A stretch of DNA of 64,000 nucleotides from JACMJL01 sp963791805 (lineage in GTDB: Bacteria > Bacillota > Clostridia > Clostridiales > Clostridiaceae). The translations under genes were made by a program, and so were the position numbers. The first letter of the stretch is position 1. Every line of letters begins with the position of its first letter. Positions 45,949-55,578 of the stretch are shown piece after piece. The DNA lies in NCBI GenBank assembly GCA_963791805.1, contig CAWBTU010000003.1:1-64000 (forward strand), read 5' to 3'. The notes beneath the pieces were generated by a model. It ran no database searches, was not told the origin of the DNA, and saw only the letters and a list, made by a program, of their open reading frames with translations.

Positions 45949-46686
45949 CTAATACTCTACACTTCTCAAAAACAGTCCTTTTGCTTGGGCTATTGGCCTA
46001 GCTTCCCAGCGTTTTTCTTCACTTAATATTCTTTCTACATCTATTGATTTTAAGTTTCCTTTGCCAACCTCTATAAGGGTTCCTGTAATAATTCTTACCA
46101 TGTTCAGTAAAAATCCATTTCCATTAACTTCTATTTCTATCATACCCTTATTTTCAGTTATATTAATGTAGTTTATAGTTCTAACTGTTGGTTTAGTATT
46201 AGGCTTTAAGCTTGTAAAACTCTGAAAATCATGAGTACCAATTAAGCACCTAGCAGCTTCTATCATTTCATTTAGATTAAGCTTTTCTTCAACATGATAA
46301 ACGTACTTTCTATCAAATACATTTCTATATCTATTATTATTTATTTTATAGACATAAGTTTTTGATTTAACATTATATCTTGCATGAAATCTTTCAGATG
46401 CATCAACCATTTGCTTTACTACTATGTCTTCAGGTAAATATTCATATAAATAATCTAACATATCATCTATAGTTAAATTGCAGGCAGTCTGAAAATTTGC
46501 AATGTAATTCTCTGCGTGTACACCTGAATCAGTTCTTCCACAGCCTATTACCTGAACTTCTTCTCCTGTCATTTTAGATAAAACAGCTTCTATTTTGCCC
46601 TGCACTGTAATTTCAACATCTTTCTGTTTTTGCCAACCTTTGTACTTTGTTCCTTCATATTCTATAGTCATTTTTAAGTTTCTCAT
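45949..46686 (-). CDS. truA: tRNA pseudouridine synthase A
   Basis: TruA makes pseudouridine at positions 38-40 of tRNA. The 245-residue protein has the catalytic aspartate D53 in GCGRTDSGVHAE, plus FHARYNVKSKTYVYKI and NGFLLNMVRIITGTLIEVG, all typical. Length is normal. In many clostridia truA follows ribosomal protein and ECF genes; here it stands alone. Aaggtgg lies 6 bases upstream of ATG 46686. Confidence 0.95.
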   Translation of the reverse strand: MRNLKMTIEYEGTKYKGWQKQKDVEITVQGKIEAVLSKMTGEEVQVIGCGRTDSGVHAENYIANFQTACNLTIDDMLDYLYEYLPEDIVVKQMVDASERFHARYNVKSKTYVYKINNNRYRNVFDRKYVYHVEEKLNLNEMIEAARCLIGTHDFQSFTSLKPNTKPTVRTINYINITENKGMIEIEVNGNGFLLNMVRIITGTLIEVGKGNLKSIDVERILSEEKRWEARPIAQAKGLFLRSVEY

Positions 46687-46895
46687 TTAGTTCCACCTTT
46701 TTCTTATTTTATCAGTAGGTGCTTCTTTTACCCCTATTGAACAATTTAATTATAGCATTATATATTATGTTTGAATACTAACTAGACTCTCTTTATCTTA
46801 TACGCACTGTAGTAGATTCTACTTTTTCAGTTTATTTACATCAATATGTATGCTATCATAAATGAATAGTGAGATAGGGAGAAGGAGTGAAAAAA

Positions 46896-48080
46896 GTGTT
46901 AAAGTCATTACTTAAAGTGAATTATTTAGATAAAATAAAGCTCCTATTCAAAAGTATAATTAGTGATAATAGAAAAAAACGTAATTTTATATTTATAATT
47001 TTATTACTGTTTGTTTCAATCCTCAGTTTCTATTTTGTAACCAACAATGAAGGTTTTTATAGCAAACCAATTGCAAAAATAACTTCGATTACTGAAAAAA
47101 AAGAAAACCAGACGGATGGTGCAAATGGTTCAGTAGAAAAAATTAAAATCCAACATATAAAAGCAAAAATTATAAATGGCAAACTAAAAGGTAAAGAGCT
47201 ACAATTTGATAACACTACTTCTTTTTCTCAAATTAATGATCTGAATTTGAAGGTGAAGGATGAAATTTTTGTATCATTTACACAAGGTTCTAATAATGAG
47301 ATAACTGATGTGAAACTGCTTGATCTTAAAAGAGACAAGTACCTAGTCTATGTTACTATTTTGTTTGCAATGCTAATATTATTGATTGGTGGTTATAAAG
47401 GTTTCAAGTCTTTGACTAGCGTAGTAATTAATATTTTAATATTTTCTGCTACCATTGAATTGTTCATAAGTGGATTTAACTTAATATTTATTTCCGTTGC
47501 TGCTAGCATATTATTTATTATTACATCTATCTCGTTAGTTGGAGGAATAAATAAAAAAACACTATCCGCAATAATTGGAACATTTGCAGCAACTATTATC
47601 TCCATGCTAATTGCTATAGTTGTAATCGAATCAAATCATTGGAATGGTATTCATTTTGAAGAAATGAACTTTCTAACCCATCCGCCTAGACCAATTTTCT
47701 TGATTGAAATTTTGATAGGTACTTTAGGAGCAATTATAGATATTGCCATATCTATTTCTTCTGCAATAAATGAACTATATGATACAAATCCTAATATTGA
47801 AAAGAAAGTACTAATTAGTTCAGGGAAATCGATTGGAAAAGATATTATGGGGACTATGTCAAACACATTAGTTTTTGCATATATAAGTGGAAGTATACCA
47901 ATGATATTGCTTCTATTAAGAAATGGCTTCTCTTTTTCCTACCTTATAAATATTAGTCTTTCTCTTGAAATTGCTCGTGCACTTACTGGAAGTATAGGAA
48001 TAGTGCTAAGTATACCTATTACTATTTATGTTTCAGTTCTACTCCTTAAGAATAATAAGATTGGAGATTTATCATCATGA
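46896..48080 (+). CDS. YibE/F-family membrane protein, first of a pair
   Basis: The protein of about 394 residues has one N-terminal membrane helix, a soluble beta-rich domain (about 60-150) and a C-terminal half with about seven helices. The hallmark region is EILIGTLGAIIDIAISISSA, followed by GKDIMGTMSNTLVFAYISGS. YibE/F proteins are of unknown function, proposed transporters. GTG 46896 is 8 bases after ggag; GTG 46887 is an alternative. The next gene overlaps (ATGA). Confidence 0.85.
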   Translation: MLKSLLKVNYLDKIKLLFKSIISDNRKKRNFIFIILLLFVSILSFYFVTNNEGFYSKPIAKITSITEKKENQTDGANGSVEKIKIQHIKAKIINGKLKGKELQFDNTTSFSQINDLNLKVKDEIFVSFTQGSNNEITDVKLLDLKRDKYLVYVTILFAMLILLIGGYKGFKSLTSVVINILIFSATIELFISGFNLIFISVAASILFIITSISLVGGINKKTLSAIIGTFAATIISMLIAIVVIESNHWNGIHFEEMNFLTHPPRPIFLIEILIGTLGAIIDIAISISSAINELYDTNPNIEKKVLISSGKSIGKDIMGTMSNTLVFAYISGSIPMILLLLRNGFSFSYLINISLSLEIARALTGSIGIVLSIPITIYVSVLLLKNNKIGDLSS

Positions 48081-48847
48081 ATATATGCCTAGTGTTATTC
48101 TTTATTCTTTTTATAGTTATGATAGCCGTTGGAGGTACGAGAGGTTTAAAATCTTTTTTAACTTTAGTTTTTAACTTTATAATATTATTTATTATGTTTA
48201 TATTAATCTTATTTAAAATTGATCCAATTAAAGTCACTATTTTCGGTTGCATTATTATTAGTTATGTTACTTTATTTTTCATAAATGGCTACAATGTAAA
48301 AACATACTCCTCTTTATTATCTGTTACTATTGTTGTTTTAATAACTATGCTACTAACATATAAGCTAGGAAATAATGCTCGAATACAAGGTTTTAGTAAC
48401 GAAGAAATAGATAGTATTCAAACTCTTTCACTTTTTGTGCAAATAAATTTCGCCAAAATAGTTATATGTCAAATTTTGATAGGCCTGTTAGGTGCAATTA
48501 TAGATGTATCTATATCTATATCTTCTTCCATGAACGAACTATATAAAAGTGATTTACTAATATCCCAAAAAAGTTTATTTAAATCTGGTATGAATATTGG
48601 CAAAGATATTTTAGGAACAATGACAAACACATTGCTATTTGCATTTATTGGTGAATTCATGGCTTTAATAATATTTTTCAATGAGTCCCATTACTCATTA
48701 GCTGATACTCTAAACGCAAAAGTATTTTGTTCCGAAGTTTTTCAGATTTTGTGTAGTGGTATTGGTATAATCCTTATTATACCTGTCACCGCATTCATTA
48801 CTTCAAAGTTTTTATTGTTTAAATCCCATTCAAAACAAATTGTTTAA
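48077..48847 (+). CDS. YibE/F-family membrane protein, second of a pair
   Basis: The 256-residue protein has about seven membrane helices and repeats the family motif: ILIGLLGAIIDVSISISSSM and GKDILGTMTNTLLFAFIGEF. It lacks the N-terminal soluble domain of its partner. The 4-base ATGA overlap with the preceding gene suggests the two make a heteromeric complex. Function unknown. Confidence 0.85.
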   Translation: MNICLVLFFILFIVMIAVGGTRGLKSFLTLVFNFIILFIMFILILFKIDPIKVTIFGCIIISYVTLFFINGYNVKTYSSLLSVTIVVLITMLLTYKLGNNARIQGFSNEEIDSIQTLSLFVQINFAKIVICQILIGLLGAIIDVSISISSSMNELYKSDLLISQKSLFKSGMNIGKDILGTMTNTLLFAFIGEFMALIIFFNESHYSLADTLNAKVFCSEVFQILCSGIGIILIIPVTAFITSKFLLFKSHSKQIV

Positions 48848-48865
48848 TATAGTCCATTGTAAATG

Positions 48866-48908
48866 AGACCAGTATAGCCATCCATCAAGTGCTATACTGG
48901 TCTTTTAT
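48866..48908 (+). terminator. Terminator after the YibE/F pair
   Basis: A perfect 13-bp stem (agaccagtatagc / gctatactggtct) encloses 12 bases and is followed by tttatattttat. Confidence 0.88.
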
Positions 48909-48984
48909 ATTTTATCCCAATATTACTTTCAAATATTAGTCGGGGGTAGATATTGGTTTAATGGAACTATATTGGTAAAATCTA

Positions 48985-49011
48985 TAAAGAATTTTGATAA
49001 AAACACGAAAT
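48985..49011 (+). promoter_or_regulatory. Possible flagellar sigma (SigD) promoter for flagellin
   Basis: TAAA (48985-48988) and CACGAAAT (49004-49011) are 15 bases apart, close to the SigD form TAAA-N15-GCCGATAT (five of eight -10 positions fit). It lies about 52 bases upstream of the flagellin start, as expected for a flagellin gene, but the match is partial. Confidence 0.4.
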
Positions 49012-49062
49012 ATATATTGATAGAAAGGGATGTCTATCATTGACGTAAGCAAGGAGGTAACT

Positions 49063-49989
49063 ATGGTTATTAATCATAATATAAATGCCATGATGGCATG
49101 CAGATATATGAGTATTCATTCAGCTTTGGTTGGGAACGCAATGCAAAGAATTTCCTCAGGCTTTAGGATAAATAGCGCCGCAGATGATCCTGCTGGTCTT
49201 TGCATATCCGAAGGTATGAGGGCACAAATTCGAGGACTTCAGCAGGCTTCAAGAAATGCACAAGATGGTATTTCAGCTATTCAAGTTGCAGATGGAGCTT
49301 TAAATGAAACTCATTCCATGTTGCAAAGACTTAGGGAACTTGCAGTACAAGCTGCTAATGGTACATATACATCTGGAGATAGGAAAAGCATACAAATTGA
49401 GATTGATCAGCTTACTTCTGGAATTAATCGAATAGCTACAGATACAGAGTTTAATACTATAAAACTGTTAGATTCCAGTGTTTATAAATATGATGGTGTT
49501 AATTCTGAGCTTAAACTTCAGATTGGAGCTAATGCTAATCAAACTATGGGCATAAAATTGGCTGATATGAGATCAAATGCACTTAATATTAGTGGCACTT
49601 CTGGTACTAGCACTACTTCAAAGGATGGCACGACTACTGGAATATTTTCTAGCACTAAAAGTAGTGATGCCGCAAGCTACGCATTAGATGTTTCCACACC
49701 TGAGAATGCCAATGCTGCAATAAAAATTTATGATGATGCTATTAATCAAGTGTCTTCAGCTAGGTCTAGTTTAGGCGCCACTTCAAATGTATTGAATTAT
49801 AGAATAGAGTACTTAGACAACACCTCTGAAATTTTAACTTCAGCAGAATCTAGAATCAGAGATGCTGATATAGCAAAGGAAATGATGACGTATGCAAAGG
49901 AAAATCTTCTTACTCAAGTATGTCAAGCAATGCTTGCTAAAGCAAATCATGAATCAGATAGCATTATAGAATTACTTAAATCCTTATAG
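49063..49989 (+). CDS. Flagellin, short, cysteine-containing
   Basis: Flagellin forms the flagellar filament. The 308-residue protein begins MVINHNINAMMACRYMSIHS after a strong aaggagg and carries the N-terminal D0/D1 motif RISSGFRINSAADDPAGLCI, and SEGMRAQIRGLQQASRNAQD. The C-terminal D1/D0 is RIRDADIAKEMMTYAKENLL then TQVCQAMLAKANHESDSI. The central variable region is short (about 90 residues, Ser/Thr-rich). Unusually for a flagellin it has cysteines (C13, C47 and one near the C-terminus). It stands alone, away from other flagellar genes. Confidence 0.92.
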   Translation: MVINHNINAMMACRYMSIHSALVGNAMQRISSGFRINSAADDPAGLCISEGMRAQIRGLQQASRNAQDGISAIQVADGALNETHSMLQRLRELAVQAANGTYTSGDRKSIQIEIDQLTSGINRIATDTEFNTIKLLDSSVYKYDGVNSELKLQIGANANQTMGIKLADMRSNALNISGTSGTSTTSKDGTTTGIFSSTKSSDAASYALDVSTPENANAAIKIYDDAINQVSSARSSLGATSNVLNYRIEYLDNTSEILTSAESRIRDADIAKEMMTYAKENLLTQVCQAMLAKANHESDSIIELLKSL

Positions 49990-50066
49990 TCTGCATTAAT
50001 TTTATATTATATAGTAATCACAAGATAAATAGTAAAGTAACTTGACAACACAGACATTTTGTTTAT

Positions 50067-51170
50067 TCAGATATCTATTTTAAATATATGTTTTTTTGTT
50101 AAGTAAACAAGAATCAGTAATGTAGGTAAAACCAAACCAAATGTAAAAATATATGGCAGCCAAACTTGAGTATCCCATTTCATTTCATATATAACATTGG
50201 TATAAATAAAATTTGAAAATACAGCCATAATTAGCCCCGAGGGCAAAATTATTTTTTTATGGTCATTTAGCTTTAATAGTTTTGCTAAGCCTAAAGTTCC
50301 TGCATAAAGAAAAATCACTGTATTATTAAAAATAGTAAGCAACCAAACAATAACAATCAAACCTTCCAATCTTGTGAATATTATACCAACATTAATTTCT
50401 TTTGTGAGTAAAAAAACAGGAAATCGAGAAATTGAGGTAATTGTACTTCCCAAAACTAAATTGCACATCATAATTGAAACAAATGTAATTGACATTCCTA
50501 TCAAATATCCAGTGAATATTGACTTTTTTGCAGCTTTTATGTCTTCAACATTCACTGGATATATCATATTCAAAAGAATTGTTGGAAACGTTGTAAACGA
50601 AAGCAGATGCAATGTACCTTTTAACACTGGTACAGCACCATTCTCTAATACTGGTAATATATTATTACCATTCATATTAGGAGCAACCAAAAGCATAGTT
50701 AATGTAAACATACCAACTATCACATAAAAAAATATCTCAGAAGCACGTGCCATTGCTTCTATTCCATAGAGTAATGCAATAACAACTACAATAGAAAATA
50801 ATATATTTATAGCATATGTAGGAGTTTCAGGCATATATTGGGTTGTGAAAAAATCGCCAACATACCATACAAATTGCGGTGCACCAATAAAACACATGAA
50901 AATTAAATTAGCGGCAATAAACCCACCAAGCCACTTGCCAAGTAATAGTTGAATAACCTCAACATATGTCTTATCTGGAAATAACTCTCCTAGATAGGTA
51001 TTAATCCAAATTACAATCAGTCCAACTAGCATTCCAACTATTGCAGAAATCCATGCATCCTGTTTGGCTAGTGAAGTAATGCTTGAGGCAATAATAATAG
51101 TTGATGCTCCACATACAAACAATACGGTTATAGCCATCAGTTGATGGCTAGTTATTTTTATCTTATTCAT
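50067..51170 (-). CDS. GerB-type germinant receptor permease-like subunit, second operon
   Basis: The 367-residue protein has about ten membrane helices of the GerAB/GerKB family: KITSHQLMAITVLFVCGAST, SLAKQDAWISAIVGMLVGLI, and NMIYPVNVEDIKAAKKSIFT. It would bind germinant in the spore inner membrane. It is the last gene of a gerA-gerC-small gene-gerB operon, 10 bases after the small gene. It is distinct in sequence from the first GerB here. Confidence 0.9.
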   Translation of the reverse strand: MNKIKITSHQLMAITVLFVCGASTIIIASSITSLAKQDAWISAIVGMLVGLIVIWINTYLGELFPDKTYVEVIQLLLGKWLGGFIAANLIFMCFIGAPQFVWYVGDFFTTQYMPETPTYAINILFSIVVVIALLYGIEAMARASEIFFYVIVGMFTLTMLLVAPNMNGNNILPVLENGAVPVLKGTLHLLSFTTFPTILLNMIYPVNVEDIKAAKKSIFTGYLIGMSITFVSIMMCNLVLGSTITSISRFPVFLLTKEINVGIIFTRLEGLIVIVWLLTIFNNTVIFLYAGTLGLAKLLKLNDHKKIILPSGLIMAVFSNFIYTNVIYEMKWDTQVWLPYIFTFGLVLPTLLILVYLTKKHIFKIDI

Positions 51171-51180
51171 ACTCTATACC

Positions 51181-51420
51181 TCATGTTGTTAATTCTTTTA
51201 TCATATCTGCAAATGGAGAATACATCCACATTATAAGATCCGAAGGGTTAGGTATTTCCACATTAAAACTTCTAAGTATTGCAATTACTGTACCTAATCC
51301 AAGCAATACTACAAATACACATAATTCTTTATAGAGTTTATCTTTTAGCATTTTGGGTATTTCAATAATACATAATACAGTGCCGAAAGCTAATACCGCT
51401 AAAATAGATACTATAGCCAT
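51181..51420 (-). CDS. Small two-helix membrane protein in the ger operon (candidate germinant receptor D subunit)
   Basis: This 79-residue protein has two membrane helices (about 1-20 and 30-50) separated by a short charged loop (KMLKDKLYKE), and a C-terminal tail (DLIMWMYSPFADMIKELTT). It lies between gerC and gerB, in the same direction. Small two-helix D subunits that modulate germination are known in some Bacillus receptor operons (such as GerUD); position and topology here are the same. The equation of the two is inference, since sequence is poorly conserved. Confidence 0.7.
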   Translation of the reverse strand: MAIVSILAVLAFGTVLCIIEIPKMLKDKLYKELCVFVVLLGLGTVIAILRSFNVEIPNPSDLIMWMYSPFADMIKELTT

Positions 51421-51445
51421 TCTACTTATTCTCCTTAATAAAAAA

Positions 51446-52618
51446 CTATTTTGTGATTTGTCCTAACTGATTTGTTTTAACTTCAACCGTTATATTCACT
51501 TTAAGGTCTGCAAATTCATTGTTCCAATCATCTTTCATTCTTCTCCATAGCTTAGGATATTTTCTGTGTATTACCTCCCCAAAACCAAAAATATCAGTTT
51601 TAAATTCACTTTGTGCTGTATCCACTGCATTCTCACATATTTGTTTAATTTTTTTTTCACCTAATTCATTTACTATTTTTATGTTTTCTTCCTTGGAAAC
51701 ATCAAACTCTCCTTCCACCGAACCAATATTTTGTTCTAAGTTGATTTCCACATTAATTACAGGTTTATCATTTATTAATGAAGCCTTCATAACTGATTTA
51801 GCTTTTATAACTGCAGTAGAAATTTTTACCTTATCACCATAATTTACATATCCTGCTGTACTTTCTACATTCCCAATCATATAATTGTATCCCTTACTTT
51901 CATCTTCCTTTAACCAGCCTACAAGTTTATCTTTCTTAAAAACTCCTAGAAAACTATATTTTAGTTTTTTTATTTCATCGCTTTTCTTTAGTGCATCCGT
52001 AGAGTTTGAATTGATTTCACCTTGAGTAATTTCAATTCCTGTAAGAACCGGATTTTTGCCATCTGAAATCATATCGTTCATCAGTTCTATAATCCGTATG
52101 GATTTTGTAGGAGCCCAAAATTTCTCAGATATTTCAAGTGAATCATGCATTTCTATTCCAGGTATTGATTCTAAAGGAGTTAATGTACTTAGAACTTTAT
52201 TTGCAGTTGTCCCTTTAGCTACTACAAAATAAAAATCAGTACGATATTCATGACCTCGTTCAAAAAAATCAACGATACCTTGTATTCCCTCTCTTGCAAC
52301 CGCTTCTCCCAATATGACCATTCTTAGATGCGAATTATATATTCTTCTGGAACATTTGGTTTCTAATTTTCTTTCTATCTCAAGTAAATCCTTTCCTGTG
52401 TCAGAATATAATACGACTGGTGCTTCATTGGTTGCTTTTTTTGAAGCTATTGCTTTCGGATTTACAATTTGCTCTGTAAGTAAATAACCATTTTCTGTTT
52501 TATCAACACCCATGCATACAGTAATTGCAAGATTATTTATTTCATGACTACTCCAGCATCCAGTCAAAAATATAAATGGCAGTACACTAAAAATGACCCA
52601 TATCTTTTTTAACTTCAT
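51446..52618 (-). CDS. Ger(x)C-type germination lipoprotein, second operon
   Basis: The 390-residue lipoprotein has a canonical lipobox (FLTGCW) at about residues 18-23 after KIWVIFSVLPFI. GerC features follow: INNLAITVCMGVDKTENGYL, LRMVILGEAVAREGIQGIVD, and a C-terminal domain (QSEFKTDIFGFGEVIHRKYP). It would be anchored to the outer face of the spore inner membrane as part of the receptor. It lies 4 bases after gerA. Confidence 0.92.
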   Translation of the reverse strand: MKLKKIWVIFSVLPFIFLTGCWSSHEINNLAITVCMGVDKTENGYLLTEQIVNPKAIASKKATNEAPVVLYSDTGKDLLEIERKLETKCSRRIYNSHLRMVILGEAVAREGIQGIVDFFERGHEYRTDFYFVVAKGTTANKVLSTLTPLESIPGIEMHDSLEISEKFWAPTKSIRIIELMNDMISDGKNPVLTGIEITQGEINSNSTDALKKSDEIKKLKYSFLGVFKKDKLVGWLKEDESKGYNYMIGNVESTAGYVNYGDKVKISTAVIKAKSVMKASLINDKPVINVEINLEQNIGSVEGEFDVSKEENIKIVNELGEKKIKQICENAVDTAQSEFKTDIFGFGEVIHRKYPKLWRRMKDDWNNEFADLKVNITVEVKTNQLGQITK

Positions 52619-52622
52619 AGCA

Positions 52623-54197
52623 TCACCTTAATTCCGGTTTTTCTTTTTCACTAGAGGTTACAGGATTTTGTTCATCCACTCTTACTTCATCATTTCCACT
52701 AATACCTATAGGTCTATATTTCATTTTCCATAGAGGAAATCTAAAAATGGTATCTTTGCTTCCACCTTTTGTTTTAGGTGCAATAGGTGTCAAATATGGT
52801 ACATTTATTGATTTTATTTTACTCAAGTGAAGTATCAAGACAATTAAGCCCATAAATATGCCGTATAGTCCAAGCATTCCTGCCAAAAACATTAAAGCAA
52901 ACCTTATTAACCTTATAGCATTTGACATTTCATAATTAGGTATGGCAAAGCTTGATATGGCTGTAATTGAAACAACAATGACCATACCCGCTGATATAAC
53001 ACCAGCTTCTACTGCTGCCTGACCAAGAACTAAAGCACCTACTATGGAAATAGCAGGTCCTATGGGTCTGGGCATTCTTATTCCAGCTTCCCTTAATATT
53101 TCAAATGTTAATTCCATAGTCAGCGCTTCCATTAAAGCCGGAAAAGGAACCCCTTCTCGCTGTGATGCTATACTGATAAGTAATTGGGTAGCAATTATTT
53201 CCTGGTGAAACGTTGTTACTGCTACATAAGTTGCTGGTACTAAAAGTGTGAGAAAAAAAGCAAATATCCTAAAAAAACGCGTCACTGAAGCTACAATGTA
53301 GTGATGATAGTAGTCTTCACTTACTTGAAAGAACTCAACCATGAGTGCAGGCGCCGTTAATACATAAGGTGTACCATCAACTAAAATCGCTACCTTACCT
53401 TCAAGTAAAGCTGCAACAACAGAATCAGGTTTTTCAGAATTTAAGAAAGTGGGGAATATAGAATGCCTGTCATCTTTAATTAATTCTTCAATATATCCAC
53501 CTTCTAGTATACCGTCTATTTCTATTTTACCAATCCTAGTTCTTATTTCCTGCACAATTTCATCTTTTGCTACTTTGTGAATATACATTAAACTAATTGT
53601 CGTTTTAGTTATGCTGCCTACAGATAGATTTTCCACTCTTAAAGCTTTGTTTTTTATTCTTTTCCTAATAAGTAGAATATTGCTATTTATTTTTTCAGTA
53701 AATCCTTCCTTTGGTCCTCTTATTATAGTTTGTGAAGTAGGCTCAGCAATAGTTCTTCCTTCATCGGAATATGTCACTACCGTAAAAAACTTATTGCTGC
53801 CTTCAATTAGAAACACAGTATTACCTGATAACAAATCAGAGTAAAGAGTCTCATAATCAAACCCTTCTTTTGAATCCCTTAATCCAGAAAAACAGTTCAT
53901 TAATGCATCAAAATTCATATCAGCTTTTGCGTTACCGCATTCAGATTTCAATTTAGCCAGTTCTAATGATAAACTGTTTATAATACTTTTATCTACCAAA
54001 TTTTTAATATATATATTCGCGCAAATTAAATCCTTATTATTATCAAATATGAAATAATTAACTTCAAGGTCACTACTATGACCAAAATCATTTTTTATCT
54101 TGGTTATATTCTTATTAATATCTGTACTTATACTTATAATAGGATCAATTTCATTTATTTGATTATTCTCCTCAGTCATTTTCTTTAGAAATTTCAT
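52623..54197 (-). CDS. GerA-type germinant receptor subunit, second operon
   Basis: The 524-residue protein begins MKFLKKMTEENNQINEIDPI and has the GerA signatures TIIRGPKEGFTEKINSNILL, SIFPTFLNSEKPDSVVAALL, EGKVAILVDGTPYVLTAPAL and FFQVSEDYYHHY, then about five membrane helices. Aaggag lies 10 bases before ATG 54197; the frame is open to 54335 but that part has no such site. It heads the gerA-gerC-small-gerB operon. Confidence 0.92.
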   Translation of the reverse strand: MKFLKKMTEENNQINEIDPIISISTDINKNITKIKNDFGHSSDLEVNYFIFDNNKDLICANIYIKNLVDKSIINSLSLELAKLKSECGNAKADMNFDALMNCFSGLRDSKEGFDYETLYSDLLSGNTVFLIEGSNKFFTVVTYSDEGRTIAEPTSQTIIRGPKEGFTEKINSNILLIRKRIKNKALRVENLSVGSITKTTISLMYIHKVAKDEIVQEIRTRIGKIEIDGILEGGYIEELIKDDRHSIFPTFLNSEKPDSVVAALLEGKVAILVDGTPYVLTAPALMVEFFQVSEDYYHHYIVASVTRFFRIFAFFLTLLVPATYVAVTTFHQEIIATQLLISIASQREGVPFPALMEALTMELTFEILREAGIRMPRPIGPAISIVGALVLGQAAVEAGVISAGMVIVVSITAISSFAIPNYEMSNAIRLIRFALMFLAGMLGLYGIFMGLIVLILHLSKIKSINVPYLTPIAPKTKGGSKDTIFRFPLWKMKYRPIGISGNDEVRVDEQNPVTSSEKEKPELR

Positions 54198-54390
54198 CCA
54201 ATATAATCTCCTTACTGTTGTACAGCACTTTTCAGTAGTATCTTTACCAATAGAACATAAAATATTCATTGTATTAAAGAAGCGTTTATGCTCAAACTTA
54301 AAGCCTGAACGCTCTTTGCAATGCTTCCTTTTCATGAGCTATTAATAAAATTATAGTTACCTCTTTCTCAAAGACTGATTCTCATAAAAA

Positions 54391-54419
54391 AAGAACCATC
54401 GTTCTAAACTTTAGTTCTT
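54391..54419 (-). terminator. Terminator after the VOC gene
   Basis: On the minus strand, aagaac pairs with gttctt around 17 bases and runs into ttttttatg. The stem is short, but position (39 bases past the stop) fits. Confidence 0.55.
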
Positions 54420-54457
54420 AATTGCTAATATTATTGATGATTATTAAAGCTTTTCTA

Positions 54458-54817
54458 TCAAGCTTTACAATACACTTCTATATCATTCCCCTCACTATCC
54501 TTAAATTCTAACACCCAGTTTCCCTTAATTTTTGTAAGAGGAAAAACTATCTCTGCATTTAATGTCTTCAATTTTTTAGTTAACTTGCCTATATCATTCA
54601 CTTTAAAACTAGGTAAACAATTATCTCCCCAAGTCACATTTTCATTCACTTTGCTATTATTGAAAAGGCAAAACCTAAATCCATTGATATTAAAAACACT
54701 AAAAATATCATCCTTATTGTCAACCTTTTGTTCAAAAAATTCTTCGTAAAAATTAATTGCTCTATCCATATCTTTCACGCAAATGTATAAAGAGTTTAAG
54801 GTTAATTCAATTCCCAC
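54458..54817 (-). CDS. VOC (glyoxalase/bleomycin resistance) superfamily protein
   Basis: The 119-residue protein has ELTLNSLYICVKDMDRAINF and YEEFFEQKVDNKDDIFSVFN, then a second half ending NWVLEFKDSEGNDIEVY with the terminal glutamate. This is the VOC fold. It is not closely like the VOC protein at 21871-22278. Ggaggcg lies about 5 bases upstream of the ATG. Substrate unknown. Confidence 0.82.
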   Translation of the reverse strand: MGIELTLNSLYICVKDMDRAINFYEEFFEQKVDNKDDIFSVFNINGFRFCLFNNSKVNENVTWGDNCLPSFKVNDIGKLTKKLKTLNAEIVFPLTKIKGNWVLEFKDSEGNDIEVYCKA

Positions 54818-54879
54818 TTTAAATCGCCTCCGATAATAGCTTTAGCACCTTCGTATTTATCTTTCATCTATTTCAAAAA

Positions 54880-55578
54880 TTAAGTCCCCTTATATCTTTC
54901 AATATATCTCTTTGTATAAGGACAGATTTCAATACACTTGCCACATATAGACATCTCAATTCCAATGTTTTGATTCAAAAGTTCTCTTGCTTTCTTTCTA
55001 CATTTAAAAGCATCTAATAATTCCTCTCTATCTGAATTAATATTCCATAATGCACCAGTAATTGCTGTTCCAGGACAATTAGTCACGCACTTATTGCAAT
55101 CTCCGCACTTAGATTCATTAATTGGAATATCAGTGCTAAGTGGCATATCTGTCAACACTGTGGAGATACGAAGGGCAGCTCCATATTCAGTAGTAATTAA
55201 CAGGGCACTCTTCCCAATCCAACCTAATCCTGCTCTTGTTGCAACGGTTTTGTGCGGCAATGTGGTTTCTAAATTATTATTACTAGTTACAAAAGTAGAC
55301 GTTTGTCCTATGGCGTTGTATCCTTTTTTATTTATATATTTCACACATTCTATACCAATATCATCAAGAGTTTTATTTATTTGGTTATATTCTTCATAGT
55401 ACTCCTTTGTAGGTCCGCCACTAATGCCCTCTATGATTTCAGGTTTTATTCTAATTCCAAATACAATTCCATATTTCATATTATTACATGATGAAACACT
55501 AATAGAACTTAAATCAGCAAATCCAACTAATGATGCTCCAAGGTTTTTTATATACTCTTTTAAATTATTTTCATCCAT
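54880..55578 (-). CDS. 4Fe-4S double-cluster protein, QueG-like
   Basis: The 232-residue protein has a cobalamin-binding-like N-terminal half (VATRAGLGWIGKSALLITTE is the hallmark shared with epoxyqueuosine reductase QueG) and two [4Fe-4S] motifs, CGDCNKCVTNCP and CGKCIEICP. It is shorter than QueG (over 300 residues) and lacks the C-terminal HEAT-like part, so it is probably a related reductase, not QueG itself. Start at ATG 55578 with gaggaga 6 bases upstream. Confidence 0.8.
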   Translation of the reverse strand: MDENNLKEYIKNLGASLVGFADLSSISVSSCNNMKYGIVFGIRIKPEIIEGISGGPTKEYYEEYNQINKTLDDIGIECVKYINKKGYNAIGQTSTFVTSNNNLETTLPHKTVATRAGLGWIGKSALLITTEYGAALRISTVLTDMPLSTDIPINESKCGDCNKCVTNCPGTAITGALWNINSDREELLDAFKCRKKARELLNQNIGIEMSICGKCIEICPYTKRYIERYKGT

